From: an uncultured Eubacteriales bacterium
GTDB taxonomy: Bacteria; Bacillota; Clostridia; Oscillospirales; CAG-272
DNA length: 5,327 bases
Assembly: GCA_900555785.1 (NCBI GenBank)
Contig: USMO01000117.1
Location: 1 to 5,327, forward strand
Direction: 5' to 3'
The notes beneath the pieces are model-generated. The model made no database searches. It saw only the letters and a list, made by a program, of their open reading frames with translations, and was not told the origin of the DNA. The position numbers were made by a program, and so were the translations under genes. Below, piece after piece: positions 1 through 5,279 of the stretch. Position 1 is the stretch's first letter. Each line of letters begins with the position of its first letter.

Positions 1-38
1 CCCCTCCGAAAGGGGTCCCCTTCTCTCTCCAAGGTCTT
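1..38 (-). repeat. Partial copy (R4) of dispersed hairpin repeat, cut by window edge
   Basis: On the minus strand the 10-mer AAGACCTTGG (38 to 29) directly abuts the lipoprotein stop codon. A purine-rich stretch follows, then a 5-bp stem CCCCT/AGGGG around the loop TTCGG (15 to 1). The 10-mer matches the gene-proximal end of the repeat copies at 2852-2942 and 3055-3154, and the T-TTCGG-A loop matches the copy at 5280-5327. The first GC-rich hairpin of the full element is missing, so this is either a divergent or a partial copy. Its far end lies outside the window. By position it may serve as 3' UTR structure or terminator for the lipoprotein gene, but no T-run is visible. Confidence 0.55.
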
Positions 39-473
39 TCACGCGTTCTTAAAAATATCCTTCGCGTCGCTGCCGAGGGTCAGAATCAGGCAGTTGCCGT
101 TGATCCAGCCTTCGTCCTTCGCCTTATCGTAGGAGGTAGTGTCCTTCTTGCCGTCCTTCTCGGTGGTCAGGAATTCCTTCACGTCGGACGAACCCGGGAA
201 TTTGATAATCAGAGCCGTGTTAGCCGCATTCAGCAGACCGTCCGGCGTGCAGAGAATCAGCTCGTAATCGCCAACTTTCTTCATCTGCTCATCGTTGAGC
301 AGAATCTTCAGAAGCGACTGAATGCTTTCGTCGCTGGCGTTGACGGTCTTCACCGTGTAGTCCTTGTTTTCAAAAGCCTTTTTGATCGAGCCGGATTTGT
401 CGCAGCTGACAAGGCCCAGCAGCATCAGGCAGGCAAGAGAGAGCGCAAGAACAGTTTTCAGAACTTTTTTCAT
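39..473 (-). CDS. Small secreted lipoprotein of unknown function
   Basis: Encodes a 144-residue protein that I do not recognise as a named family. Residues 1-23 form a lipoprotein signal peptide: a KK-containing N-terminus, a hydrophobic core and the lipobox L21-V-S-C24. The mature protein should therefore be lipidated on Cys24 and held on the outer face of the membrane. The remaining ~120 residues are a single small, lysine- and aspartate-rich region with no transmembrane segment; two more Cys occur at about 75 and 128. The frame is open up to 578, but I chose the ATG at 473: AGGAGA (481-486) sits 7 nt upstream, the signal peptide begins there, and the longer start would lie upstream of the -10 box. 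It is monocistronic, with its own promoter at 528-556. A solute-binding or cell-envelope role is possible but unsupported. Confidence 0.85.
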   Translation of the reverse strand: MKKVLKTVLALSLACLMLLGLVSCDKSGSIKKAFENKDYTVKTVNASDESIQSLLKILLNDEQMKKVGDYELILCTPDGLLNAANTALIIKFPGSSDVKEFLTTEKDGKKDTTSYDKAKDEGWINGNCLILTLGSDAKDIFKNA

Positions 474-527
474 GGTAGTGTCTCCTTTTCTGTATTTAGG
501 GTGTTCCCCTTTTACTGTAGTGGTATT

Positions 528-556
528 ATTATACTCCGTTTTCACAAAAAAGTCAA
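528..556 (-). promoter_or_regulatory. Near-consensus sigma-A promoter of the lipoprotein gene
   Basis: Read on the minus strand, -35 TTGACT (556-551) and -10 TATAAT (533-528) are separated by exactly 17 nt. This is 5/6 and 6/6 to the housekeeping sigma consensus. The start site should fall near 521, giving a leader of roughly 48 nt before the ATG at 473, with AGGAGA at 486-481. The -35 box lies inside the outgoing arm and T-run of the glyQS terminator. A strong unregulated promoter would suit an abundant lipoprotein. I see no clear operator palindrome between the promoter and the start codon. Confidence 0.85.
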
Positions 557-595
557 CCCCTGAACGCAAAAAAATCACATTCAGGGGTCACTTTT
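546..595 (-). terminator. Rho-independent terminator downstream of glyQS
   Basis: On the minus strand a 9-bp perfect stem (ACCCCTGAA's partner arms at 588-580 and 564-556) encloses a 15-nt loop. It is followed after a short GAC by a run of six T (551-546). Wobble pairs and flanking AAAAG/CTTTT pairing, with one bulge, can extend the stem to about 16 bp. It lies about 48 nt beyond the glyQS stop codon, which is the expected place. The flanking A/T runs mean it could also work weakly on the plus strand. The 3' arm overlaps the -35 box of the next promoter. Confidence 0.75.
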
Positions 596-635
596 ACATT
601 CTTTTCACAGATTTTAAAAAGACGTAATCAAACGG

Positions 636-2057
636 TCAGAACGCAATCTTCTGCTCAATGTACTCCTTGAGTGACGCAATCGGAATGCGCACCTGCTCCA
701 TCGTGTCGCGGTCGCGGACCGTCACGCAGTGGTCAGCCGGCTTGGTCTCGTCACCAACCGTGTCAAAGTCGACCGTGATGCACAGCGGCGTGCCGATCTC
801 GTCCTCGCGGCGGTAGCGCTTGCCGATCGAGCCGGTCTCGTCATAATCCACCATGAAATACTTCGACAGCTCCTCGTAAATCTCGGTCGCCTTGTCGCCC
901 AGCTTCTTCGACAGCGGCAGAATTGCAGCCTTGAAGGGTGCCAGCGCCGGGTGCAGATGCAGCACTGTGCGCACGTCGTTCTTCTCCGCGTCAATCACTT
1001 CTTCGTCGTAAGCATCGCAAAGCACCGACAGAACCGTCCGCTCCACACCCAGCGACGGCTCAATGACATACGGAATGTAGTGCTCGCCCGTCTCCTGGTC
1101 GAAATAGGTCAGGTCCTTGCCCGAGGTGTTCTGGTGCTGCGTCAGGTCGTAGTCGGTTCTGTCTGCCACGCCCCACAGCTCGCCCCAGCCGAACGGGAAC
1201 AGGAACTCAAAGTCGGTGGTTGCCTTGGAATAGAAGCACAGCTCCTCCGGGTCATGGTCGCGCAGCCGCAGGTTCTCGTCCTTCAGACCGATCGACAGCA
1301 GCCAGTTGTGGCAGAACGTGCGCCAGTAGCTGAACCACTCCAGATCGGTGCCGGGCTTGCAGAAGAACTCCAGCTCCATCTGTTCAAACTCGCGCACGCG
1401 GAAGATGAAGTTGCCGGGCGTAATCTCGTTGCGGAAGGATTTGCCGATCTGACCAATGCCAAACGGCAGTTTCTTTCTTGCCGAGCGCTGCACGTTCGGG
1501 AAGTTGACGAAAATGCCCTGCGCGGTCTCCGGGCGCAGATAGACCGTGTTCTTGGCATCCTCGGTCACGCCCTGGAAGGTCTTGAACATCAGATTGAACT
1601 GACGGATGTCGGTGAAATTGTGCTTGCCGCAGGTCGGGCACGGGATCTTCTTTTCGTCCACGAATTCCTTCATTTCTGCCTGCGTGAAAGCGTCAATCGG
1701 CTTCGGCAGTTCCACGCTGTTCGCCGCGCACCAATCCTCAATCAGCTTGTCCGCGCGGAAACGCTCATGGCATTCGCGGCAATCCATCAGCGGGTCGGAG
1801 AAGCCTGCAAGGTGACCCGACGCAACCCAGGTCTGCGGGTTCATCAGGATTGCGGCGTCCAGACCGACGTTGTACTTGTTCTCCTGCACGAACTTCTTCC
1901 ACCATGCGCGCTTAATGTTGTTCTTCAGCTCCACGCCGAGCGGACCGTAGTCCCAGGTGTTGGCAAGACCGCCGTAAATTTCGCTTCCGGCGAAGATGAA
2001 GCCCCTGCCTTTGCAGAGCGCAACAATTTTGTCCATGGTCTTTTCTGTGTTTTTCAT
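636..2057 (-). CDS. glyQS: Glycine--tRNA ligase, single-chain dimeric class II type
   Basis: Encodes a 473-residue cytoplasmic enzyme that charges tRNA-Gly with glycine using ATP. The length and sequence fit the alpha2 homodimer type (also called glyS), not the two-subunit GlyQ/GlyS type. Visible landmarks in order: the N-terminal catalytic start with WDYGPLG (35-41); a probable zinc knuckle C93-x2-C96 paired with C140-x2-C143; RPETAQG (175-181); class II motif 2, with RNEI (209-212) running into RVREFEQMELEFF (220-232); motif 3, EPSLGVER (333-340), ending in the ATP-binding Arg340; and the C-terminal anticodon-binding domain from about 370 (LAPFKAAILPLSKK onward). The ATG at 2057 is supported by AGGAGA at 2065-2070 with a 7-nt gap. 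That ATG overlaps the TGA of the NYN gene by 4 nt, so translation is probably coupled. A hairpin terminator follows at 546-595. No frameshift or missing motif was seen. Confidence 0.97.
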   Translation of the reverse strand: MKNTEKTMDKIVALCKGRGFIFAGSEIYGGLANTWDYGPLGVELKNNIKRAWWKKFVQENKYNVGLDAAILMNPQTWVASGHLAGFSDPLMDCRECHERFRADKLIEDWCAANSVELPKPIDAFTQAEMKEFVDEKKIPCPTCGKHNFTDIRQFNLMFKTFQGVTEDAKNTVYLRPETAQGIFVNFPNVQRSARKKLPFGIGQIGKSFRNEITPGNFIFRVREFEQMELEFFCKPGTDLEWFSYWRTFCHNWLLSIGLKDENLRLRDHDPEELCFYSKATTDFEFLFPFGWGELWGVADRTDYDLTQHQNTSGKDLTYFDQETGEHYIPYVIEPSLGVERTVLSVLCDAYDEEVIDAEKNDVRTVLHLHPALAPFKAAILPLSKKLGDKATEIYEELSKYFMVDYDETGSIGKRYRREDEIGTPLCITVDFDTVGDETKPADHCVTVRDRDTMEQVRIPIASLKEYIEQKIAF

Positions 2058-2836
2058 TTTTTCGTCTCCTGTTTGTTGATTCGGATCTTATCGACATTGC
2101 CGTTCTTTTTGAGCGTGAAGACCTCTTTGCCGCCCGAGGTCAGCGCTTTGAAAAACGGAATCGGTTTACTGCTTTGCTCCCCGTACAGCTTGGGGTTGAA
2201 GTCGTTCTCCTTGCGGTAAATCTCATTCATAAACGCCGAGAAGTGCATCCAGCCGTCCACGTCGGCGCCCTCGCGGACGATCTGCGTTGCGATGCGGATG
2301 AGCTTTTCCCGCTTCTTGTCGGTCGGCGGCGTTGCCTGCTTGGTGCCGCCCTTCTGCGGCGTGGTCTGCTTCTTCTCCTCCGCTGCCGCCTGACCGGTTT
2401 TCAGGAGCGCGTCAATGGCGATGAAAATATCGCATGCGCGCCGGAAGGAAAGCGGCGTTTTCTGCTCGCCTGCTCCGATGACCGCGATGTTGTCGTTGCG
2501 AAACCGCATGGCAAGGTTGGTAAAGTCGCTGTCGCTGGTGGCAAGGCAGAAGCAGTCGACCTTGCCCTGGTAGAGGATGTCCATCGCGTCGATGATCATC
2601 TTGGAATCGGTCGCGTTCTTACCGGTCGTGAACGCCACCTGCTGGATCTGCTCGATGGAGTACTCCAGCAGCGCGTTCTTCCAACCGTTCGCCCGCGGGT
2701 TCGTAAAGTCCCCGTACAGGCGGCGGTAGGTCACCTTGCCGTACTGGCTCAGCTCGTCCAACAGAATCGAAAAATAGTCGCTGGACACGTTATCGGAGTC
2801 GATCAGCAGCGCAATTGTCCGGTCCTTGATTTCCAT
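2054..2836 (-). CDS. NYN-domain (LabA/DUF88-like) putative ribonuclease with C-terminal OST-HTH/LOTUS domain
   Basis: Encodes a 260-residue cytoplasmic protein. Residues ~5-145 look like an NYN domain of the PIN-like nuclease fold: LIDSDN (11-16) at the end of strand 1, D77 in NATDSKM, D83 in the helix IIDAMD, and TSDSDF (100-105), supplying the cluster of acidic residues expected to bind metal. A low-complexity K/Q/T linker (~148-175) follows. Residues ~176-255 resemble an OST-HTH/LOTUS domain (DGWMHFSAF, then KPIPFFKAL, then EVFTLKKNG), a fold associated with RNA binding. The family is therefore predicted to cut or bind RNA; the substrate is unknown. The ATG at 2836 is preceded by a strong TAAGGAGGT site (2841-2849) with about 5-nt spacing; an ATG at 2840 is out of frame. 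The stop overlaps the glyQS start (ATGA), which suggests a link to tRNA or translation, but this is inference. Confidence 0.88.
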   Translation of the reverse strand: MEIKDRTIALLIDSDNVSSDYFSILLDELSQYGKVTYRRLYGDFTNPRANGWKNALLEYSIEQIQQVAFTTGKNATDSKMIIDAMDILYQGKVDCFCLATSDSDFTNLAMRFRNDNIAVIGAGEQKTPLSFRRACDIFIAIDALLKTGQAAAEEKKQTTPQKGGTKQATPPTDKKREKLIRIATQIVREGADVDGWMHFSAFMNEIYRKENDFNPKLYGEQSSKPIPFFKALTSGGKEVFTLKKNGNVDKIRINKQETKK

Positions 2837-2851
2837 ACATACCTCCTTAGA

Positions 2852-2942
2852 AAGACCTTGGGGCTTAAGACCTTGGGGCTCTGCCCCAAACCCCGCCCAA
2901 GGGACTTCTTGAAAGAAGTCCCCTGGGGACCCCCAAGAACTT
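2852..2942 (+). repeat. Dispersed hairpin repeat, copy R1 (with duplicated end)
   Basis: In plus orientation this copy begins with the 14-nt unit AAGACCTTGGGGCT twice (2852-2865 and 2867-2880, one base between). Hairpin A follows: TTGGGGC (2873-2879), loop TCT, GCCCCAA (2883-2889). After CCCCGC (2891-2896) comes hairpin B: GGGACTTCTT (2901-2910), GA, AAGAAGTCCC (2913-2922). The copy ends in CCAAGAACTT (2933-2942). Positions 2866-2896 match the minus strand of 3125-3155 at 29 of 31 bases. The gene-proximal end lies 2 nt from the NYN Shine-Dalgarno sequence, so in the mRNA the antisense version forms the end of the leader and could affect translation. GC-rich repeats of this general look are common in intergenic DNA of related gut Firmicutes (recollection, not a search). 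Confidence 0.8.
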
Positions 2943-3012
2943 GCACTCAGGGGGATTTTTTGTAGCTGTTTTGGTTGGTTGAGCGGGTCTCTCGCAGCCG
3001 GTTACGCACTGC

Positions 3013-3039
3013 GCCCCAATAGGGGCACTAACCCCTATT
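3013..3039 (-). other. Two mutually exclusive hairpins in the NYN-glyQS upstream region
   Basis: On the plus strand AATAGGGG (3018-3025) pairs perfectly with CCCCTATT (3032-3039) around a 6-nt loop. The same GGGG can instead pair upstream, GCCCC (3013-3017) with GGGGC (3022-3026), around the loop AATA. On the minus (sense) strand a U-G wobble extends this second stem to 7 bp. Only one stem can form at a time. No T-run follows in the sense direction, so this is not a standard terminator. Whether the region is transcribed is unknown. Confidence 0.45.
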
Positions 3040-3054
3040 TAAAAGCCTGATTTA

Positions 3055-3154
3055 AAGTTCTTGGAGTTCTTAGAAATTGGAGTGCCTGCAATCCAATTTT
3101 CCCTTCATTCCAAGAAGGTTCTAAGCGGGGCTTGGGGCAGCGCCCCAAGGTCTT
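3055..3154 (-). repeat. Dispersed hairpin repeat, copy R2, just after pgsA
   Basis: On the minus strand the copy opens with AAGACCTTGG 7 nt after the pgsA stop codon. Hairpin A has an 8-bp stem (3149-3142 with 3138-3131, loop GCT). CCCCGCTTAG follows, then a weak hairpin B, CCTTC/GAAGG (3118-3114 with 3106-3102). An 8-bp stem with a 10-nt loop comes next (3099-3092 with 3081-3074), then CTAAGAACTCCAAGAACTT (3073-3055). The last segment matches copy R3 (5297-5280) with one inserted base. The insert with the extra stem makes R2 longer than R1. Placed directly after a stop codon, its hairpins may end or protect the pgsA transcript, although no T-run follows. Confidence 0.8.
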
Positions 3155-3161
3155 AGTCCCC

Positions 3162-3773
3162 TTACTTCTCCGGGTCGAGGTATTTCCAGTAGCCTTTGAT
3201 ATAGTGGATGCCAGACAGGAGGGTGAAGAAAGCCATCACGACGGTCAGAACGGTCGATGCAGGCATGTACTGCCGCATGCCGGAGAGGGCTTCGATGTGA
3301 CCGTAAAGGATACGCTCAAGGAAGCAAGCGAGGACGCAGACGATCTGAGAGACCGTTTTGATCTTTCCAAGCATGTTCGCAGCAATGACAATGCCGCTGG
3401 AGCTGGAGACCACCAAACGCATCGAGGTCACGGCAAGCTCGCGGAAGAAGACAATCAGCAGCCCCCAGAAGAACACCGCGCAAAAGACCCGGCTCGGCTC
3501 AGCGTCAGACATCGACTTGTAGAGCAGCACCAGCATGGCGCCGATGACCATAAACTTGTCTGCCAGAGGGTCCAGAAATTTTCCGAAATCGGTCACCAGA
3601 TGCCGCCGGCGTGCAATCTTGCCGTCCAGATGGTCGGTGTACGCCGCAATGCCGAACAGCACCATCCCCGCAATCTCTGCCCAGAGCGCATCGGACACCA
3701 TCAGAATGATGATAAACACCGGCACCAGCAGCAGGCGCAGGACGGTCAGTCGGTTCGGAAGATTCATTTTCAT
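3162..3773 (-). CDS. pgsA: CDP-diacylglycerol--glycerol-3-phosphate 3-phosphatidyltransferase
   Basis: Encodes a 203-residue integral membrane enzyme that makes phosphatidylglycerophosphate from CDP-diacylglycerol and glycerol-3-phosphate, the committed step to phosphatidylglycerol and cardiolipin. The CDP-alcohol phosphotransferase signature is complete: D47-x2-D50-G51-x2-A54-R55-x8-G64-x3-D68-x3-D72. The preceding helix (~8-28, NRLTVLRLLLVPVFIII) and the RELAVTSMRL segment (111-120) are typical of PgsA rather than other CDP-alcohol transferases. About five to six hydrophobic helices are visible, and the length is normal for the family. The ATG at 3773 has AAGGAG (3782-3787) 8 nt upstream; an in-frame ATG at 3767 would be too far from it. 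The gene starts 16 nt after the MATE stop, so the two are probably co-transcribed. Repeat R2 follows at once. Confidence 0.95.
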   Translation of the reverse strand: MKMNLPNRLTVLRLLLVPVFIIILMVSDALWAEIAGMVLFGIAAYTDHLDGKIARRRHLVTDFGKFLDPLADKFMVIGAMLVLLYKSMSDAEPSRVFCAVFFWGLLIVFFRELAVTSMRLVVSSSSGIVIAANMLGKIKTVSQIVCVLACFLERILYGHIEALSGMRQYMPASTVLTVVMAFFTLLSGIHYIKGYWKYLDPEK

Positions 3774-3789
3774 GGGAATTGCTCCTTTT

Positions 3790-5187
3790 TCATGTTGTTT
3801 TTTCTATTATATGCTCCGGACCTTTATCCGAGAAGCGTGCGACACGTCGCTTGACACGCCGCAGACAGAACCAATACGCGGGAATCAGGAAAATATCAGC
3901 CATCAGCCAGGCAAGCGGGCTTGCAAAACAGACCGCATTGAACCCGAACATCGGCACCAGCCCGAAGCCCATAATGCTCCGCGCCACCATTTCAAACACA
4001 CCAGCCGTCACGGCAAACAGACTGTAGCCCATGCCCTGAATGCAGAACCGGAAAACATTGACGCACAGCAGCAACAGATAAGCCGCACTGTTGACCGTCA
4101 GGAACTGCTGCGCATTGTTGAGAATTTCGGTCTCTCCGGAATCCAGGAACAGCAGCGCCACGTTCTTGCCGAAGAAGGAGAGGAATACGCAGGCAAGCAC
4201 AGCATAGACCGCGCCAAGCAGCAGCGCACTCATCAGCCCCTTGTGAACCCGCTCCGGCTTTTCGGCGCCAACATTCTGCCCAGCCCAGGTGGCCATCGTG
4301 CCGCCCAGCGCGTCAAACGGACAGGTGAAGAAGAGGTTGACCTTGCCGCCGGCAGTCACCGACGCAACAGCCGCAGACCCCAGCCGGTTCACCGACGCCT
4401 GCAGAATCACGCTGCCGATCGCCGTAATGGAATACTGCAACCCCATCGGGACCCCATTTCCAAGCAGCGTGCGAATGCAGCGGGCGTCCGGTCGCCACTC
4501 CCCTGCCTCCATGTGCAGAATCGTAAATTTCTTTTTCATGTAGATCAGGCAAAGCACACCGGACACCGCCTGCGAAATGACGGTTGCCAGCGCGGGTCCT
4601 TCAACGCCGGTCCCCAGAATGACCACCGACACAATGTCCAGCCCGATGTTCAGCAGCGCAGCCAGAATCAGAAAAATGACAGGCGTGGTGCTGTCCCCCA
4701 GCGCGCGAATGATACCGGCAACCAGATTGTACAGAATCGTGACCGGAATGCCAAGGAAAATCCAGAAAATATAGTTGTAGGAGCCGTCAATGATGTCGGA
4801 TGGCGTCATCATCCAAACCAGAATGTTGCGGCAAAGCAGACAAACCACAACGGTCAGCACGCTGCCGATTACGGCAGCCGTCCAAACAATGTTCGCCACA
4901 AACTTGCGCATGGATTTCATATCCCCGGCGCCAAACCGCTGCGCAACCGGAATCGCAAAACCGGTGCAAAGCCCGGTGCAAAAGCCGTTAATCATAAAGT
5001 TGACCGAGGAGGTCGCACCGACCGACGCGAGCGCACCCACGCCAATCCATTTGCCGACAACAATCGCATCGACCATGCTGTAAAATTGCTGAAACAGCAG
5101 CCCGAGCAGCATCGGAATCGCAAAGCCCAAAATCAGCTTCATCGGATTCCCAACCGTCAGGTCCTTTACTGCACTTTTCATCTTCAT
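3790..5187 (-). CDS. MATE-family multidrug/cation-antiport efflux transporter
   Basis: Encodes a 465-residue polytopic membrane protein with about 12 hydrophobic helices in two related MatE halves (roughly 16-175 and 240-400). These fit the multidrug and toxin extrusion family, which exports organic cations or other small molecules using a Na+ or H+ gradient. Family landmarks are NPMKLILGFAIPMLLGLLFQ (14-33), the helix-1 signature MVDAIVVGKWIG (38-49) with D40 matching the conserved acidic residue of NorM-type proteins, and the second-half counterpart NGVPMGLQYSITAIGSVILQ (244-263). The tail after ~443 is basic and cytoplasmic. The open frame begins at a TTG at 5193, but the ATG at 5187 sits 8 nt from AAGGGG (5196-5201), whereas the TTG is only 2 nt away, so I start at 5187. 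Substrate cannot be told from sequence. pgsA follows 16 nt downstream. Confidence 0.93.
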   Translation of the reverse strand: MKMKSAVKDLTVGNPMKLILGFAIPMLLGLLFQQFYSMVDAIVVGKWIGVGALASVGATSSVNFMINGFCTGLCTGFAIPVAQRFGAGDMKSMRKFVANIVWTAAVIGSVLTVVVCLLCRNILVWMMTPSDIIDGSYNYIFWIFLGIPVTILYNLVAGIIRALGDSTTPVIFLILAALLNIGLDIVSVVILGTGVEGPALATVISQAVSGVLCLIYMKKKFTILHMEAGEWRPDARCIRTLLGNGVPMGLQYSITAIGSVILQASVNRLGSAAVASVTAGGKVNLFFTCPFDALGGTMATWAGQNVGAEKPERVHKGLMSALLLGAVYAVLACVFLSFFGKNVALLFLDSGETEILNNAQQFLTVNSAAYLLLLCVNVFRFCIQGMGYSLFAVTAGVFEMVARSIMGFGLVPMFGFNAVCFASPLAWLMADIFLIPAYWFCLRRVKRRVARFSDKGPEHIIEKTT

Positions 5188-5279
5188 CGCCAAATCCCCT
5201 TAAGGATTATGTTTCTGCCTAACCAATCAAACACCCCAAGCCACCCACTTAAATGGCTATCCAAAAATCAATCTTAGCC
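5188..5279 (-). other. Leader/upstream region of the MATE-pgsA unit
   Basis: This 92-nt stretch separates the MATE start from repeat R3. It contains the ribosome binding site AAGGGG (5196-5201). The promoter is expected here, but no convincing pair of boxes is present. CATAAT (5211-5206) is a fair -10 but would place the transcript start in the ribosome binding site, with no matching -35. TTGATT and TTGGAT around 5260-5271 lack a well-spaced -10. The promoter may be weak, activator-dependent, or upstream of the window. Confidence 0.4.

Larger units (their letters stand above)
2837..3161. other. 325-nt intergenic region made of two inverted repeat copies and hairpins
   Basis: This gap between pgsA and the NYN gene contains no convincing open frame, tRNA or T-box. 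It consists of the NYN ribosome binding site (2841-2849), repeat copy R1 on plus (2852-2942), a ~112-nt spacer (2943-3054) and repeat copy R2 on minus (3055-3154). The promoter for NYN-glyQS should lie here, but no good -35/-10 pair is visible. TTTAAAT-like AT stretches around 3036-3055 are the only candidates. The spacer holds the sequence TTGGTTGGTT (2971-2980) and the competing hairpins at 3013-3039. Confidence 0.7.

Noticed and set aside
474..578. N-terminal extension of the lipoprotein up to 578
   Set aside because: It would start upstream of the -10 box, bury the signal peptide 35 residues in, and ignore the well-placed AGGAGA before the ATG at 473.
729..2219. 496-codon open frame on the plus strand antisense to glyQS
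   Set aside because: It lies opposite a gene with complete class II synthetase motifs. Its translation has the low-complexity, R/V/L/Q-rich look of an antisense shadow, and it has no ribosome binding site of note.
2920..2961. Possible plus-strand terminator: CCCCTG (2920-2925) with CAGGGG (2948-2953), followed by a run of six T
   Set aside because: The loop is long, alternative pairings with nearby G/C runs are equally good, and no plus-strand gene exists upstream to terminate. It could only act on antisense RNA.
3131..3149. Hairpin A after pgsA as a rho-independent terminator
   Set aside because: The 8-bp stem is strong and well placed, but CCCCGC follows instead of a T-run, so I kept it only as part of repeat R2.
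2837..3161. CRISPR array or tRNA/ncRNA gene in the central gap
   Set aside because: Repeats are not regularly spaced with unique spacers, and I found no cloverleaf or recognisable RNA family. The structure is better explained by two inverted copies of one hairpin element.
5206..5211. CATAAT as the -10 box of a MATE promoter
   Set aside because: There is no -35 at 16-18 nt, and the implied transcript start would fall within the ribosome binding site.
3535..5277. 580-codon plus-strand open frame opposite the MATE gene
   Set aside because: It is the complement of a clear 12-helix transporter. The translation is rich in H, R, N and Q without any domain, and it also runs over part of pgsA.
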